The position numbers were made by a program, and so were the translations under genes. DNA of 64,000 bases. It comes from Eutypa lata. Its lineage: Eukaryota > Ascomycota > Sordariomycetes > Xylariales > Diatrypaceae. Under the pieces are notes generated by a model. That model was given only the letters and a program-made list of their open reading frames with translations. It did no database searches and was not told where the DNA came from. The first letter of the stretch is position 1. The number at the start of each line of letters is the position of its first letter. This document shows, piece by piece, positions 48,101-59,769 of the stretch. The stretch is taken from positions 3,348,001-3,412,000 of the forward strand of contig JAKULF010000008.1 of assembly GCA_022661535.1 (NCBI GenBank). The letters run 5' to 3'.

Positions 48101-51100
48101 TATATAATTTTATATACGTTTATATATTAATTAATATTTTTTTTAATAAAACTTTTAATTTAATAATTTTATTATATATTAATTTTTTATATATTTTATT
48201 TTAAAGTTATTATAATATTATTAAATTAATTATTATTATATTACGAATTACGTTAAAATAATAAATTAATTTTTAAAAAATAAAATGTTTTTATTATTTA
48301 TTTAATAATTATTTTAAATATTTAAATATTTACGAATTATTTTAATTAAAGTTTAAAATTTAAAATTTTTATTTTAAAAAGTTCGGATTTATTTATAAAA
48401 AAATCGAAACGTTTTTAATATTTAAGCGTTTTTTTAATTAATCTTATCGTTAAAAAAACTTAAAAAAATAATTTTATTTTTTTATCGTTATTTTAATTTA
48501 ATAATTTAATTTCGATTTAATTTTTATTTTATTATTATTTTTAAATTATTTAAATTATCGTTATTATATAATTAACTTTTTAAAGTTATTTATATTTATT
48601 AAATATTTAATTTTATTATAATATAAAATAAAAATCTTTTTTTATTTTAATTTTTATATTTATTATTTAAGTAATAATTATTTAATATTTTATTAAATTA
48701 TTAACGATTAAAGTATTTTATATAACTTAAATTAATTATTTTATTCGTTAATAATTAAGTTAATTATAACTTTATTTAATTAATATTTATTTTATTTTAA
48801 TAAAAAGATTTTTCGTAAAATAAAACTTTTTCGTAAAAATAAAAAATATATTTTTATAATAAATTAACTTTAATATATAATTTAATTATTAATTTAAATC
48901 GTTAATAAAATTAATAATTTTCAATTAATATTATAAATTAAAATCGAATTAAAATAATTAATATATTTATTAAATTAATTACTTTTAAAGGTTTTTCGTT
49001 AAAGCTTTTATTATTTTTTAAAATGCTTTATAATTTATAAATATTATAAACTTTTATTTCGTATTTTTTAAAAAATAACCTTAATGTTTTAAGCTTTTTA
49101 TTATAATTAATAATTTTTATTAATCGATTTTTTATTTCGTTTTTATATCGATAAATTTTTACGATTAAAAAGTAACGAATTATTAATTAACGTTATATTT
49201 TTATAATAAAATCTTTAAAATAACTTTAAAAAAACGTTAATTTTTATTTTTATAATTTTCGTATAATTTTAATATTAAAATATAATCGTCGTTATAAAAG
49301 CTTTTTATAAGTTTTTAAAAGCTTTATAAGCATTTTTTAATTAACGAAATATTTATTATTTAATTTTTTTAATAAAGTTATAATTAAAGTAATAATTTTC
49401 GAATAATTAAAAATAAACTTTTTATAAAAATTTATAAACTTTAAAAAATTTATATATTTTTTATAAAATTAAAATATAATTACGTTTATATAATAATTAT
49501 TTATTAAAAATTTATTTATATTTTTTTAATATTTATAATAAATTTTAAAAAAAAAATCTTTTATTAAAAAAATTTATTTTTAAATAATTTTATAAAAAGT
49601 TAATAATTTTTTAATTTTTTATAAATTATATAAAAATAAGTTATATATTTTTTCGTTTTAAAAAAGATTACGATATCGTTTAAATATATTATATAAATTT
49701 TATTTATTAATTTCGTTAAAGCTTTATATATATAAATTTAAAACGTAATTAAAACGTTTATTAATTCGAAAAATATAATTATATATTTAAATTAATCGTA
49801 ATATATTTTAAAAGTAATTTTTTATTTATCGCTTTTTTTAATTTAAATTTAATAATATATATCTTTTAAATTTAATTTTAAAAAAACCTTTATAAAACTT
49901 AATTAATTTATTATTTCGAAAATTAAAAATAAAAAATAACGATTTTTAATCGTAATTTTATTTAACGTTTAATAATCGATGTAAAATTATACGGTATTAT
50001 TTTCTTTTAAAACGAATAATATCGAAATAATTATTTTTAATTTAAACTTTTAAATTTATTTTATATAAAAATATTTTCGTAAATATCTTTTTAATATTTA
50101 TCGTTAATGCTTTAATATAAAGTAAATAAATTTCGTAATTAAAAATTATTTCGATATAGAATTAAAAATATATTTAATTTCGTTTAATATTAAAAGTTTT
50201 ATTATTTTTTATTCGAAATATATATCGTGAAATTTCGTTAAATATTTTAATAAAGTTATTACTTTTAATTTATTATTTTTATAAAATTTAAAAATGTTTT
50301 AATCGTTTTTTAAACTTATAAAATTCACTTTATAAATCGCTTTATTAATAAAAATAAATTCGATTAACTTTTTATTATTAATTTTTTTTAAATCGTTAAA
50401 AGTTTATTAATAAATAATAATATTTAAAATTATATTTAAACGTTTTATATTTAATTTAAATAATAAAAAGTTCGGCGTTTTATAATCGCGTTAAATCGTA
50501 AAAAAATTAATAAAACTTACGAACGTTTTTTTAAATATTTATTATTTTCGCTTTAATTTTAAACGTTTTATAATATTTAATAAAAATTAATTAAATTATA
50601 ATTATTAATTATAACTTTCGCTTTTAAATAAATCGTTAATTATAAATATTAATTTAAACTTTTATATTTAAATTTATTTAAATTTAAATAAAAATTAACT
50701 CGTTTTTTAAATATACGATCGCTTTATTTTTAAACGATAAGTTTATTTCGATCGTTTTTAAAACTTTTATTAAAATAAATTAAATATATATATTTATTTT
50801 AATAAGTTATTTTTCGATTTAAAATTTATATTAAAATTTTTAAAGTTTATTAATTAAATAATTATAAAAAGTTTCGCTTTATTAATAAAAGCGCTTTTAT
50901 TTTTTAATTAATACGATAAAAATTTTTTTTTTTAAATAATAACGAAATGTATATTTTTTCGTTATAAATTTAATATATAAATATTAAATTTTAAAATGAC
51001 GTTTAATTATTTAATTTATTTAATTTATTATAATTAAATTTATTCGACGATTAATTAACTTTTTTTAATTTAATTTATTTCGTTTTTTCGATATATTTAA

Positions 51101-52331
51101 GAAAATAAAACCTTAATTTTTTCGTTAAAAAAAGCTTTAATATACGATTTTTTTAACTTTTAAAATTTAATTTTTTATTAAACGATTTAAATACGATTAA
51201 CTTTTATAATTATTTAAAAAAACTTTTTAAAATAATCTTTTATTTTAATAACTTTATTTTTAACGTAAGTTATAAGCGATAATAAAAATAATATATTAAT
51301 TATTAATTTATTTTTTAAAATTAATAATTAAGCTTTATATATTAAATAAATACATTCGTTATATAATAAAAAAATTTATTAATAACTTATTATTTTATTT
51401 AAACTTTTTAAAAACTTTTAAAACATTTAATTAATATAATTAAAATTAATATAATTTCTTTTAATAAAAATTTATAAATTAATTAACTTTATATTTATAA
51501 TAATTTTTTATATATTATTATAATATATTTATTATTTTATTCGAAAAACATTATTTATATAATTAATAACTTAATATATATATATAAGTTTTATTTTTTT
51601 TAACTTTTTCATTTAATTAATTTCGATAATAAACGTAATTTAATTTTTTTATTTTTATATTATAAATTTATTAATAAAAAATCGATTTATATATTTTAAT
51701 AATTTCGAATTATCGCGTAATTTCGTAATAATATATTAATTTATAATTTATTATATAAGTTATTTATATTTAAGTTTATTTTTTATTTTTTATAAAGTTA
51801 ATTATTATTATTTTTTAACGATTTAAATTTATTTCGTTATTTCTTTTTATAATATTATTAATAACATTTATATTTCTTTATTAAATATAAATTAAAAGTT
51901 ATTAATAAAGCAACGATTAATTAAAAAATTTACATTTTCGTAAAATTAATTTTATAATTTATTATTTTTATTATCGTTTTTATAACGATTTTTATTTAAT
52001 AATTTAACGATATAACTTTATAATTCGTTTTTAATTTTTTTAATTATAAAGTTTTTTTTCGTATAAATTTTTATTTTTATTAATTATTATATTAATAATT
52101 AAATATAAAGTTAAAAAATTATAAAAATATAAATAATTATAAATTTATAACGTAATTATTAAATAATAATAAAATAATTTTAAAAAATAAATATAATAAA
52201 TTATTTTTAATTAACGATTTTAATTAATTAAAAGAATTCTTTATATATTTTAACGCTTATAAGTTATTACGTAATCGCAAATTACGTATTTTAAATAATT
52301 ATACTTTTTATATTAAATATATTTCTTTATA
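45182..52331. mobile_element. probable RIP-degraded LTR retrotransposon nested in the island
   Basis: Two direct repeats of ~220 bp (45182-45399 and 52112-52331) share long near-identical stretches, for example AACGTAATTATTAAATAATA, TTAACGATTTTAATTAATTA and ATTACGTATTTTAAATAATT, and differ mostly by transitions. The left copy ends in CA (TTTTTTTACA), the right in TA. Separation of ~6.9 kb between starts fits an LTR element of about 7.15 kb. No gag/pol frame survives. Exact ends and strand cannot be fixed; the 5-base flanks (AATAT, AAAAT) are only loosely alike. Confidence 0.6.
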
Positions 52332-52367
52332 AAAATAAAAACGTTTTTTAATTATTATAATTTAATT

Positions 52368-52410
52368 TTAATATTTATTTATTTTTTTATTTATTTATTT
52401 ATTTATTTTT

Positions 52411-52482
<72 letters not shown>

Positions 52483-52483
52483 A
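52368..52483. repeat. (ATTT)n/(TTTA)n microsatellite
   Basis: About 115 bp of almost uninterrupted TTTA units, with three short TTTTTTA interruptions near its left end, lying just after the right LTR-like repeat. It is a simple repeat inside the AT island. Confidence 0.85.
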
Positions 52484-52504
52484 TATTAATTAAATAATTA
52501 ATAA

Positions 52505-54080
52505 TAACAATATAAAATATATAATAAAATAATAAAGTAATAATTTAATTAAACGAAAAATTACGTTATTATTTAATATTTATAATCGAAATAAAATTTA
52601 AAAAATTAAATTTTTAATTTAAATATTTTTAATAATATATTAAGCTTTTTAAAATTAATAATATAATTTTTAACTTTTAATATAATAATATTTTTTAATT
52701 TTAAAAAATTAATTATTATTAATTTAAAAAGTTTTTAAAATAAAATATAATCGTTAATATAAATTTATTATAATAATTAAAAAAGTTAATTTTATTAAAA
52801 AATTAAACGATTTAAAAAAAAATTCTTTAATAACGAAACTTATATAATAACTCGTACGTATTAATAATAAATATTACGATAATAATAAATAAAAAACGTA
52901 TTTTAAAAATAAATAAATAATTTATAAAGTTAAATATAATAATAATTAATTAATATAAAAAATAAAATTAAAATAATATTAATTAAAAAAACGTATTTAA
53001 ATTAAAATAACTTTAACTTTAAATTATTAAATAATAATAAATTTATTAACGAAAATAATTAAAAAATATAAAAAATAACGTTTTAAATAATATTAATCGA
53101 TATTAAATATAAAAATAATAATATAATATAATTTATTATTATTAATTAAATTTATATTATTAATATAATAATTATTAATATTATAAAGAGCTTTATTAAC
53201 GTTATTATAAGCTTTATTAATAATATTAAAATAATTAAAACTTTTAATAAAATATATAAAAATAAAAAAATTTACGAATAAATAAATTTATAAACGTAAC
53301 TTTAATATATTAAATAAAAGTCGTTAAAGTAATTAATATTAAATTATATTATTAAATTTAAACGTTTAATTTAACGTATTAAAAAAATTTAAATATTAAC
53401 GAATTTAAATTAATAATTTACGATATTTATTAACTTTATTTTAAATTAAAACGATAATATAATATAAAAAACTTAAATAAAAAATATATTTTAATAAGTT
53501 TTAATAATAATAATAATTTAAATATATAATAATAAAAATAAAAATTAAAAATTAAAATTATAATAATAATAATAAACGAAAGTTAATTTAAAAAAATAAT
53601 AAATCGTTATATTTTAAATATAATAAATATAATTATAAAATAACGAATTATTTATAAAAAAGTAAAAATAAAAATAACGATAATAACGATAACGATAACG
53701 ATAACGATTTAAACGTTATTAACTTTATAATATTTAATAATTTTATAAAGTTTTATAAATTATTAATAACGATTATTTAAAAAGATAAAAATATTATTAA
53801 AAAAATATCGTTAATTAAAAAAGTTAACGCATAAAGATTTTTTTAAAAATAACGAAAATAATAATAACTTTAAATAATTATTAAATAATTATTTTATTAT
53901 AAAAATATATAAAATATTTAATAATATAATAAAATAATAATTTAATTAAACGAAAAATTACGTTATTATTTAACGTTTATAATTAAAATAATATTTATAT
54001 AATTAAATATTTAATTTAAATATTTTTAATAATATATTAATTTTTTAAAAATTAATAATATAACCTTTAATTTTTAATAA
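52505..54080. repeat. direct-repeat pair (~180 bp) about 1.4 kb apart
   Basis: The copies at about 52505-52682 and 53905-54080 share TAATTTAATTAAACGAAAAA, TTACGTTATTATTTAA and TTTAAATATTTTTAATAATA. They could be the terminal repeats of a second, short RIP-mutated element or two solo copies of one repeat. Boundaries are approximate. Confidence 0.55.
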
Positions 54081-54617
54081 ATAATATATAATTATTAACA
54101 TTAATATATATAATAATAAGGATTTATTTACGTTTATAAACGTTTTTTATTAATATAACTTTATAAATAATTTTATTAAATATAAAGTTATTTTTAATAT
54201 ATTTTTTATTATTTCGATTTCGTTTACGTTATATTTATTTTTAATTATAATTTTTTTAATATTATTTATAAATAAATTATTAAATATAAGTTTTATAAAC
54301 TTTAAAATAATATTATTTAAACGTTTATAATTTATTATAATATTTTTAATAATTTTAATTTTAAAATAACGTTTTAAAAATTAAATTATTTATTTTTTAT
54401 TTAAACGTTTAATGTTTTTAAAATTAATAAATAAATATTAAATAAAAGCTTAAAATTAAATATAAAATAATATATATTTTAATTTATTTTAAACGACGAT
54501 TTATTTAAAAAATTTTTTTTTATTATTTAAATAATTTTTATAAATTTTCGTTATACGTTTCGTAAATTATTACGTTTTTAATTTAACGTTAAATATAAAT
54601 ACGTTTTACGTTATTAT

Positions 54618-55300
54618 AATATTTAAATAAAAAATTAATAATTAAATTATATAATTTAATATAATAATAAAAAATTAATAATTTTAATATTTTATATATC
54701 GAAAGTTTTTTATTTACTTTTAAATACGAAACTTTCGTAATTATTTCGTTATATTATATTTTTTTATATAAATAAAACGTTTTAATTTATTATTAATTAA
54801 TTTTTATATTAAAGTAAGTTATAATTTTAACTTAACGAATTTAATAATAATTATAAAGCGTTTATATATATTTATTAATTATTTATTTAATTCGTTTTAT
54901 ATTAATTTAAATACGTTAAATCTTTAAGCGTATAAGTATTATTAATCGTTATTATTATATTATCGATTTTAACGTTAATGCGCTTTTTAATAATAATTAC
55001 GTATTAATTAATTTATACGATTAATCGTTATTAATTATAAAAAAATTAATTATTTACTTTTATAAATATAACGAAAAAGCTTAAATTTAAAAAAACTAAT
55101 ATTATTATTATTTAAACTTTAAACTTTAATATTTCGATATATTTATAAAATATTAACATAATATAATATTAAAATAAAAAATTAATAATTAAATTATATA
55201 ATTTAATATAATAATAAAAGATTAATAATTTTAACATTTTATATATTAAAAGTCTTTTATTTATTTTTAAATATGAAATTTTCGTAATTATTTTATTATA
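54618..55300. repeat. direct-repeat pair (~140 bp) about 0.54 kb apart
   Basis: The copies at about 54618-54755 and 55160-55300 share AATTAATAATTAAATTATAT and the block ATAATTTAATATAATAATAA, then diverge by C/T changes (ATATCGAAAG against ATATTAAAAG). They lie near the island's right end. Their origin is unclear. Confidence 0.55.
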
Positions 55301-55559
55301 ATTATATATTTTAAAAAACCTTTTAATAATTTTTTTATTTTTTACGTTACGTATAATGTTAAAAGTTTAATATTTAATAAAATAAAATATATCGTTAAAA
55401 TCGTTAAAAAATAAAAATTAAAACGATATATTTATTTATTTAAAAATATAAAAAAAGTAATATAAATTTATTACGAAAGTAAGATTAATTTTAAATGCGT
55501 TTTTTTTCGAAAAGTATTAAGCGTAAAGGAAGATATGCGTAAAGAAAGTCGTTGTTTTA

Positions 55560-56142
55560 TAATGTAAAAGGTAATTAAGCATTTGGTTAAGGTTTGTCGG
55601 GCGAAATCTGGAGATAGAAGAGTAGAATGGATATTTTGGCCAGGAAAGCAGTTAATGCGTATGAGATAGACAAGGCAATAGTCCACTATGATGGTAGGGT
55701 TAGACCTTTTCGACGGGTTGGCAATGTACCATTATACTTGCCTTTAACAGTTCCGTGTATTGCGGCATAGTCACTTGCCAGAAGTTCCTTTCAGCGCCGC
55801 CAAATACTGTCACTGCCCCCCTATGTTATTATCACTGCAATATCACTAAACGGATTTGAACTCATTGCAAATAGTAAGAGCATAGAAAACCCAGCACATA
55901 ATAGCTGAAATTCCAGAGAGGTCTTTGATGCCAAAGTTAGATTCCGTAGGTCATCAGTGTCAGCAAAGTGTCAACTCACAATCGTCGACACGTAGCCGGC
56001 ATTTTGTCAAGTATATCCGGGTAAACACCCTCAGGCCGAAGACGATTGTAGATACAGTGAATGCTATAGCTCCAATGATATACATTTTCGTTATCTGCGT
56101 TCCTGCGGCGAACCGGTCCTCTCCCAGCGGAGGATCTGACAT
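55560..56142 (-). pseudogene. rhodopsin-domain (Pth11/SAT4-like) receptor gene, 5' part
   Basis: This is the N-terminal half of the interrupted receptor. Exon 1 (55980-56142) starts MSDPPLGEDRFAAG and gives a first membrane helix MYIIGAIAFTVSTIVFGLRV followed by FTRIYLTKCRLRVDD, the family's arginine-rich loop and DD motif, then a GTGAGT donor. Downstream minus-strand segments in the expected order are IMCWVFYALTICNEF (helix 2), FGGAERNFWQVTMPQYTELLK (loop with the family's conserved Trp) and ALSISYALTAFLAKISILLFYLQISPDKP (helix 3), then LTKCLITFYI at the island edge. Exon joins between these pieces are not all resolved; small frame breaks are present, as elsewhere in this window. The insertion falls just after the third helix. 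The family comprises plasma-membrane receptor-like proteins of unknown ligand. Confidence 0.7.
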
Positions 56143-58563
56143 AAACGGCGCGGGTTACAATGAGTCGGCCATTTTCGTTGATATTCAACACCGTCAAGAT
56201 GATTCCAAAATGGAAAAGACTTCTTCCAAGTTCTTTTTGGTCACGAGGCTTGTCGCATTTCTAATCCTAAATATATCCCGTCTAACTAGACTCTTTTGGA
56301 GCTCCATTTAACCTCTGCTGTTTCCCAGAATACTTTTCTTTTAGAATTTGACGGTTATTGAAGCGATCGACAGCAAGAAATTCTTCCTCACAGCATAGAG
56401 CCACAGATCGGCGGCCCGCTTGACGTGACGACGCTCCTGTCACTGGTGTTCCCGGTATGATCCCTGTTATGCTATTTCAGTCAATCAGGGAACAGACTGA
56501 TATGCCATCCGGAGACATGTAGCCGAGCGGCCAGGCCTTGTCAGCCCCTGAGTCTAGCATAATATGATGCTTCCTCTACCCACCAAATATCTTAATGTAT
56601 GTAGGCCTCGCTAAATCCTAGATCACCTAAGACCATTTCAAGGCTGACGATTGTATGCAATTAACTATGGCACTTTTCTTAAAAGAACAATACAATTCAG
56701 TTCTCGGCCATGGATGTAATTAAAATGGCAAAACCTTACTTTAAGATCCCGGCTTGCTGATGCCAAGTTCATATTTGAGAAAACTATCGGATGAATGCTG
56801 CATTCCCTGGGAACATCCTAGAACCAAACACCAACGTCTGTGGCAGCCCGGTTAGCTAAGAGACAATTGACAGGATCAAAAGAGTACTGCGGTATGAGTG
56901 ACAACTACTAGAATTTAACAACCATCCAGATGAATGCTAAGCTTGTTCAATATCAATATGCATTTGAGCCTAGGTGAAAAAGAAGTACATATTAAGAGTG
57001 ATATTAGCCGTTGATTACTTTTTTTGGCTTATACACTGATTACTTTTTGTGTCATGTGTTATCATGTGCCGCTACTTGCCATCAATTATATCAACTATAG
57101 AGCTTATAGGTAATTACAGGTGTGCCCCTTAAAATCTAGCACCTATTCCTTAGCTGCCACCACTTAGCTGCCACTACCTAGTTGCCACCACTTAGTTGCT
57201 ACCACGATATAATTACCATTACCTTTATTATTTTTGTAACCTTTATAATTAAACATTATTATTATAACCAAGTTAAATTATGCATATAAATAAATGATAA
57301 AGTAAGCTTTAAATGTATATTGTTTGGTTATATTATGTACTTTAATAGTTATATAATGGTAACAATTAAGTGGTAGCAGTTAAGTGGTGGCAGCTAGGTG
57401 GTGGCAGCTAAGAAGTGGGTGCTATAGCGAAGTGATGTTAGTTGGCGACAACTGGTGGCAGATGTCTGAAAAAGTAATCAGTGTGTAAGCCAAAAAGGTA
57501 ATCAGCGGCTAGCATCACTCCATATTAAACAGCATGAAAATACTACTATTCTGAATATCCTAAAACGTCAGGATAATACTGTGTGTACGAGGATCCGGTC
57601 CTCGATGCCACTGAGTCAGTAGGCATGCATACTTAATGTATGTTCCCGGCCTTATACCAATACCCCGGACAATACCCCGGACTAGAATCTCAGGGGGTGG
57701 GTCGGCATTTAGCGCTCAGAAAACCCCCGGCTTCGTAGTGTTCCCCACGACCGGTAAGTGCCGAACAAGCGTGGTTATCTCCATTAAACGCCGGACCGGA
57801 AGCTATGACTATCGTAATAGGGCATCTCGAATGCTTTCCATATCACCGATGTAGGTTGAAATATAGCTAGTGGATTATCATAGACGAAGGCTCTCGGATA
57901 GCCAAGAGTCTCGGCTAATCAGGGAGGTTGAAAGGGTTTACATGGAAATAGGGTTCAGAAACTATGTATGCAGTTATTGCAAATCAGACATTGGCAATAC
58001 ATGTGAAGATACAGTCATAGCTGGGATTTGATTTACTCCTCTAGGTAAGTGATATTTGGGTCAGTGGGGGTGTGTTCATAGCCAAGACTCTATATATCGT
58101 AGATCGTTTTGTATTCCCCGAGCCGTCAACGGCGGGAGTGGGGTCCGGTTAAGGCCCGTGCAAGTCTGTGCAGGTCTTAGGATGGTAAGTACTTCGTACG
58201 CGATGTCAAAACAGAACGAAGATCGCCATCTCGGTAGCCGGCAAGAGGCTGAACAGCCTCAACTCAACCCCAAAACTCTATCTAAGCGGAGAATGGACGG
58301 GAAGTTCCTTCTGGCAAGTCACTCAGGACCCGAAAAGCCGTCGTCATGCAGTGGAGAACGTCTCAGATCCCATATAATAGAGTTGGTGCCATCGGCGATC
58401 GAGAGATGAAAAGGAGAACATGGACAATCGTAACGAGATTATGCATTGCCTCCTGCTTACATATATTTGCTCTTATACTCATTCCTTACTCGTACCAAGT
58501 GACCGAGTGTGAAATTGATTTGTAAATTCTTTTTCCCGGGTCCGGACATACCGTTACATTACC
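56143..58563. other. intergenic, contains one mobile element
   Basis: This is the upstream flank of the receptor gene. Apart from the element at 56988-57528 no gene was recognised. A 13-bp local repeat (ATACCCCGGACA/ATACCCCGGACT) occurs near 57659-57682. Confidence 0.5.
56988..57528. mobile_element. 525-bp hAT-type element with subterminal repeats
   Basis: The body is 56996-57520 with an exact 8-bp target duplication CATATTAA (56988-56995 and 57521-57528). The termini are inverted: GAGTGATATTAGCCGTTGAT against GAGTGATGCTAGCCGCTGAT. The inversion continues through TTTTTTTGGCTTATACACTG. Further inside, repeats of TTAGCTGCCACCAC on the left are mirrored by GTGGTGGCAGCTAA-type copies on the right. 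There is no coding capacity. The subterminal array resembles transposase-binding repeats. Confidence 0.85.
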
Positions 58564-59423
58564 ATGGCCAATCTACCCTTTCAAGACAAGGTTTTTGCTG
58601 TCACCGGAGCCAGCCGGGGCGCCGGCTTGGCGACTGCTCGACACCTCCTTGCCCGTGGCGCCAAGGTATCAATGGCCGCCACGTCCGAGGAAAACCTCGC
58701 CAAGGCTCTTGCTGGAATTCACGAAGACATCCCTGAAGCGAAAGATCGTATGTTGACCATGATTTGCGATGTCAGCAAACAAGAACAGGTCGAAGCATGG
58801 ATTAATGCCACTGTGGCCAAGTTTGGTCCGCTCCACGGTGCTGCTAATGTGGCTGGTATGGTCCCCTCACTACTGCATCGTTGTTTCCAAAACGGTTACT
58901 GACATATCTTACAGCCAAGATGAACGATAGGATATTTCCAATCACGGATATGCCTCTCGAAGATTTGAACCTGTTGCACGACACCAACGTGGTTGGGACG
59001 TTCAACTGCCTCAAGTACGAGATGAAGAACATAAAGAACGGCGGCAGCATCGTCAACTGCGGTAGCATCATGAGCAAATACGCGTCACCGGGGATGTCTT
59101 GCTACTGCGCGTCGAAGCATGCCATTATTGGTCTAACCAAGTGTGCGTCTTTCGAAGGGGCTCCAAGGGGCATCCGGGTCAATGCTCTTTGCCCCGGCGC
59201 TATCGACACCGACATGGTCAGACAGCCGGTGCTTATGACCAACGGCGAATTCTGGAATGTGAAGGAAGACCATAACATCCCGTCGCTGACCAAGCGTTGG
59301 GCGAAGCCTGAGGAGATCGCTGCTAGCATTGCTTTCTTATTGGGCGATGACAGCAAAATGGTTAACCGGCAGGAATGGTATGTAGATGGTGGCTGGTGCG
59401 AATTTGGTTACGCTTGGACCTAG
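58564..59423 (+). CDS. classical short-chain dehydrogenase/reductase (SDR)
   Basis: NAD(P)-dependent oxidoreductase of 266 residues. The exons are 58564-58855 and 58915-59423 with an intron at 58856-58914 (GTATGG to TTACAG) and no frame defect. The cofactor motif is VTGASRGAGLATA (TGxxxGxG, with Ala replacing Gly at one position). The segment HGAANVAAKMN stands in place of the usual NNAG, so the second Gly-type position is altered. The catalytic residues are present: Asn in NVVGTFN, Ser in IVNCGSIMSKY, and YCASK (Tyr-x3-Lys). The C-terminus has LCPGAIDTDM and YVDGGW, typical of the family. It is a soluble cytosolic enzyme. The substrate is unknown; oxoacyl-reductase-like and secondary-metabolite reductases look alike at this level. 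Confidence 0.9.
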
Positions 59424-59769
59424 GTTCTCGCCGTTTTTGGAGCAGGATAGAACACTAGACTTAGAATCTAGACAGACCAACACATATTTCAAGTAATTAT
59501 ATAACCGTCGGATGATCCACCTTGGCCTATGCAACAAATTTTCCTTGGCTTGAGTTCCTCTGTTGGGTTCACATGATATTCGGTCGAGTTTATAGATTTA
59601 AGACAGCCGTCATGGCGGACTGCAATTAAGTTGGGAGCTGCCCCGCCTACACAAGCTACACCACCTGACTAACACCGTGACAACTTCAGCTTCTGAACCA
59701 AATACAGAGGTAAACTGCCGTTATTTCATCTCGTATCTCCATCAGTTGGCAATATTACCCAAACCGTAA
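59424..59769. other. intergenic, no gene seen
   Basis: Short convergent intergenic stretch. Nothing was recognised. Confidence 0.45.

Larger units (their letters stand above)
44084..55566. mobile_element. 11.47-kb RIP-degraded AT-rich island, a single transposon-like insertion with nested elements
   Basis: The body is 44091-55559. A direct repeat TAATGTA flanks it (44084-44090 and 55560-55566; 8 bp as ATAATGTA if the last element base is counted). The ends are inverted repeats of at least 41 bp: TAAAATAACGACCCTCTTCA on the left against TAAAACAACGACTTTCTTTA on the right, reverse-complemented. Every difference over the first 41 positions is C/T, as expected from RIP. Base composition changes abruptly to nearly pure A+T at about 44140 and back at about 55500, with no surviving protein frame. 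Residual C and G are mostly in CpG. The target is an exon of a rhodopsin-domain receptor gene. The 7-8 bp duplication points to a hAT-like transposon, but the original transposase cannot be read. Confidence 0.85.

Noticed and set aside
52368..52483. CRISPR-like or telomere-like repeat
   Set aside because: It is a simple TTTA microsatellite without spacers and not a telomere motif.
44140..55500. Island as a centromere or mitochondrial DNA insertion
   Set aside because: Its ends are precise inverted repeats with a target duplication inside a gene, and C/T differences between copies fit RIP; no mitochondrial gene was recognised.
57636..58409. Two open frames of 72 and 117 residues
   Set aside because: No recognisable domain, and the composition resembles intergenic sequence.
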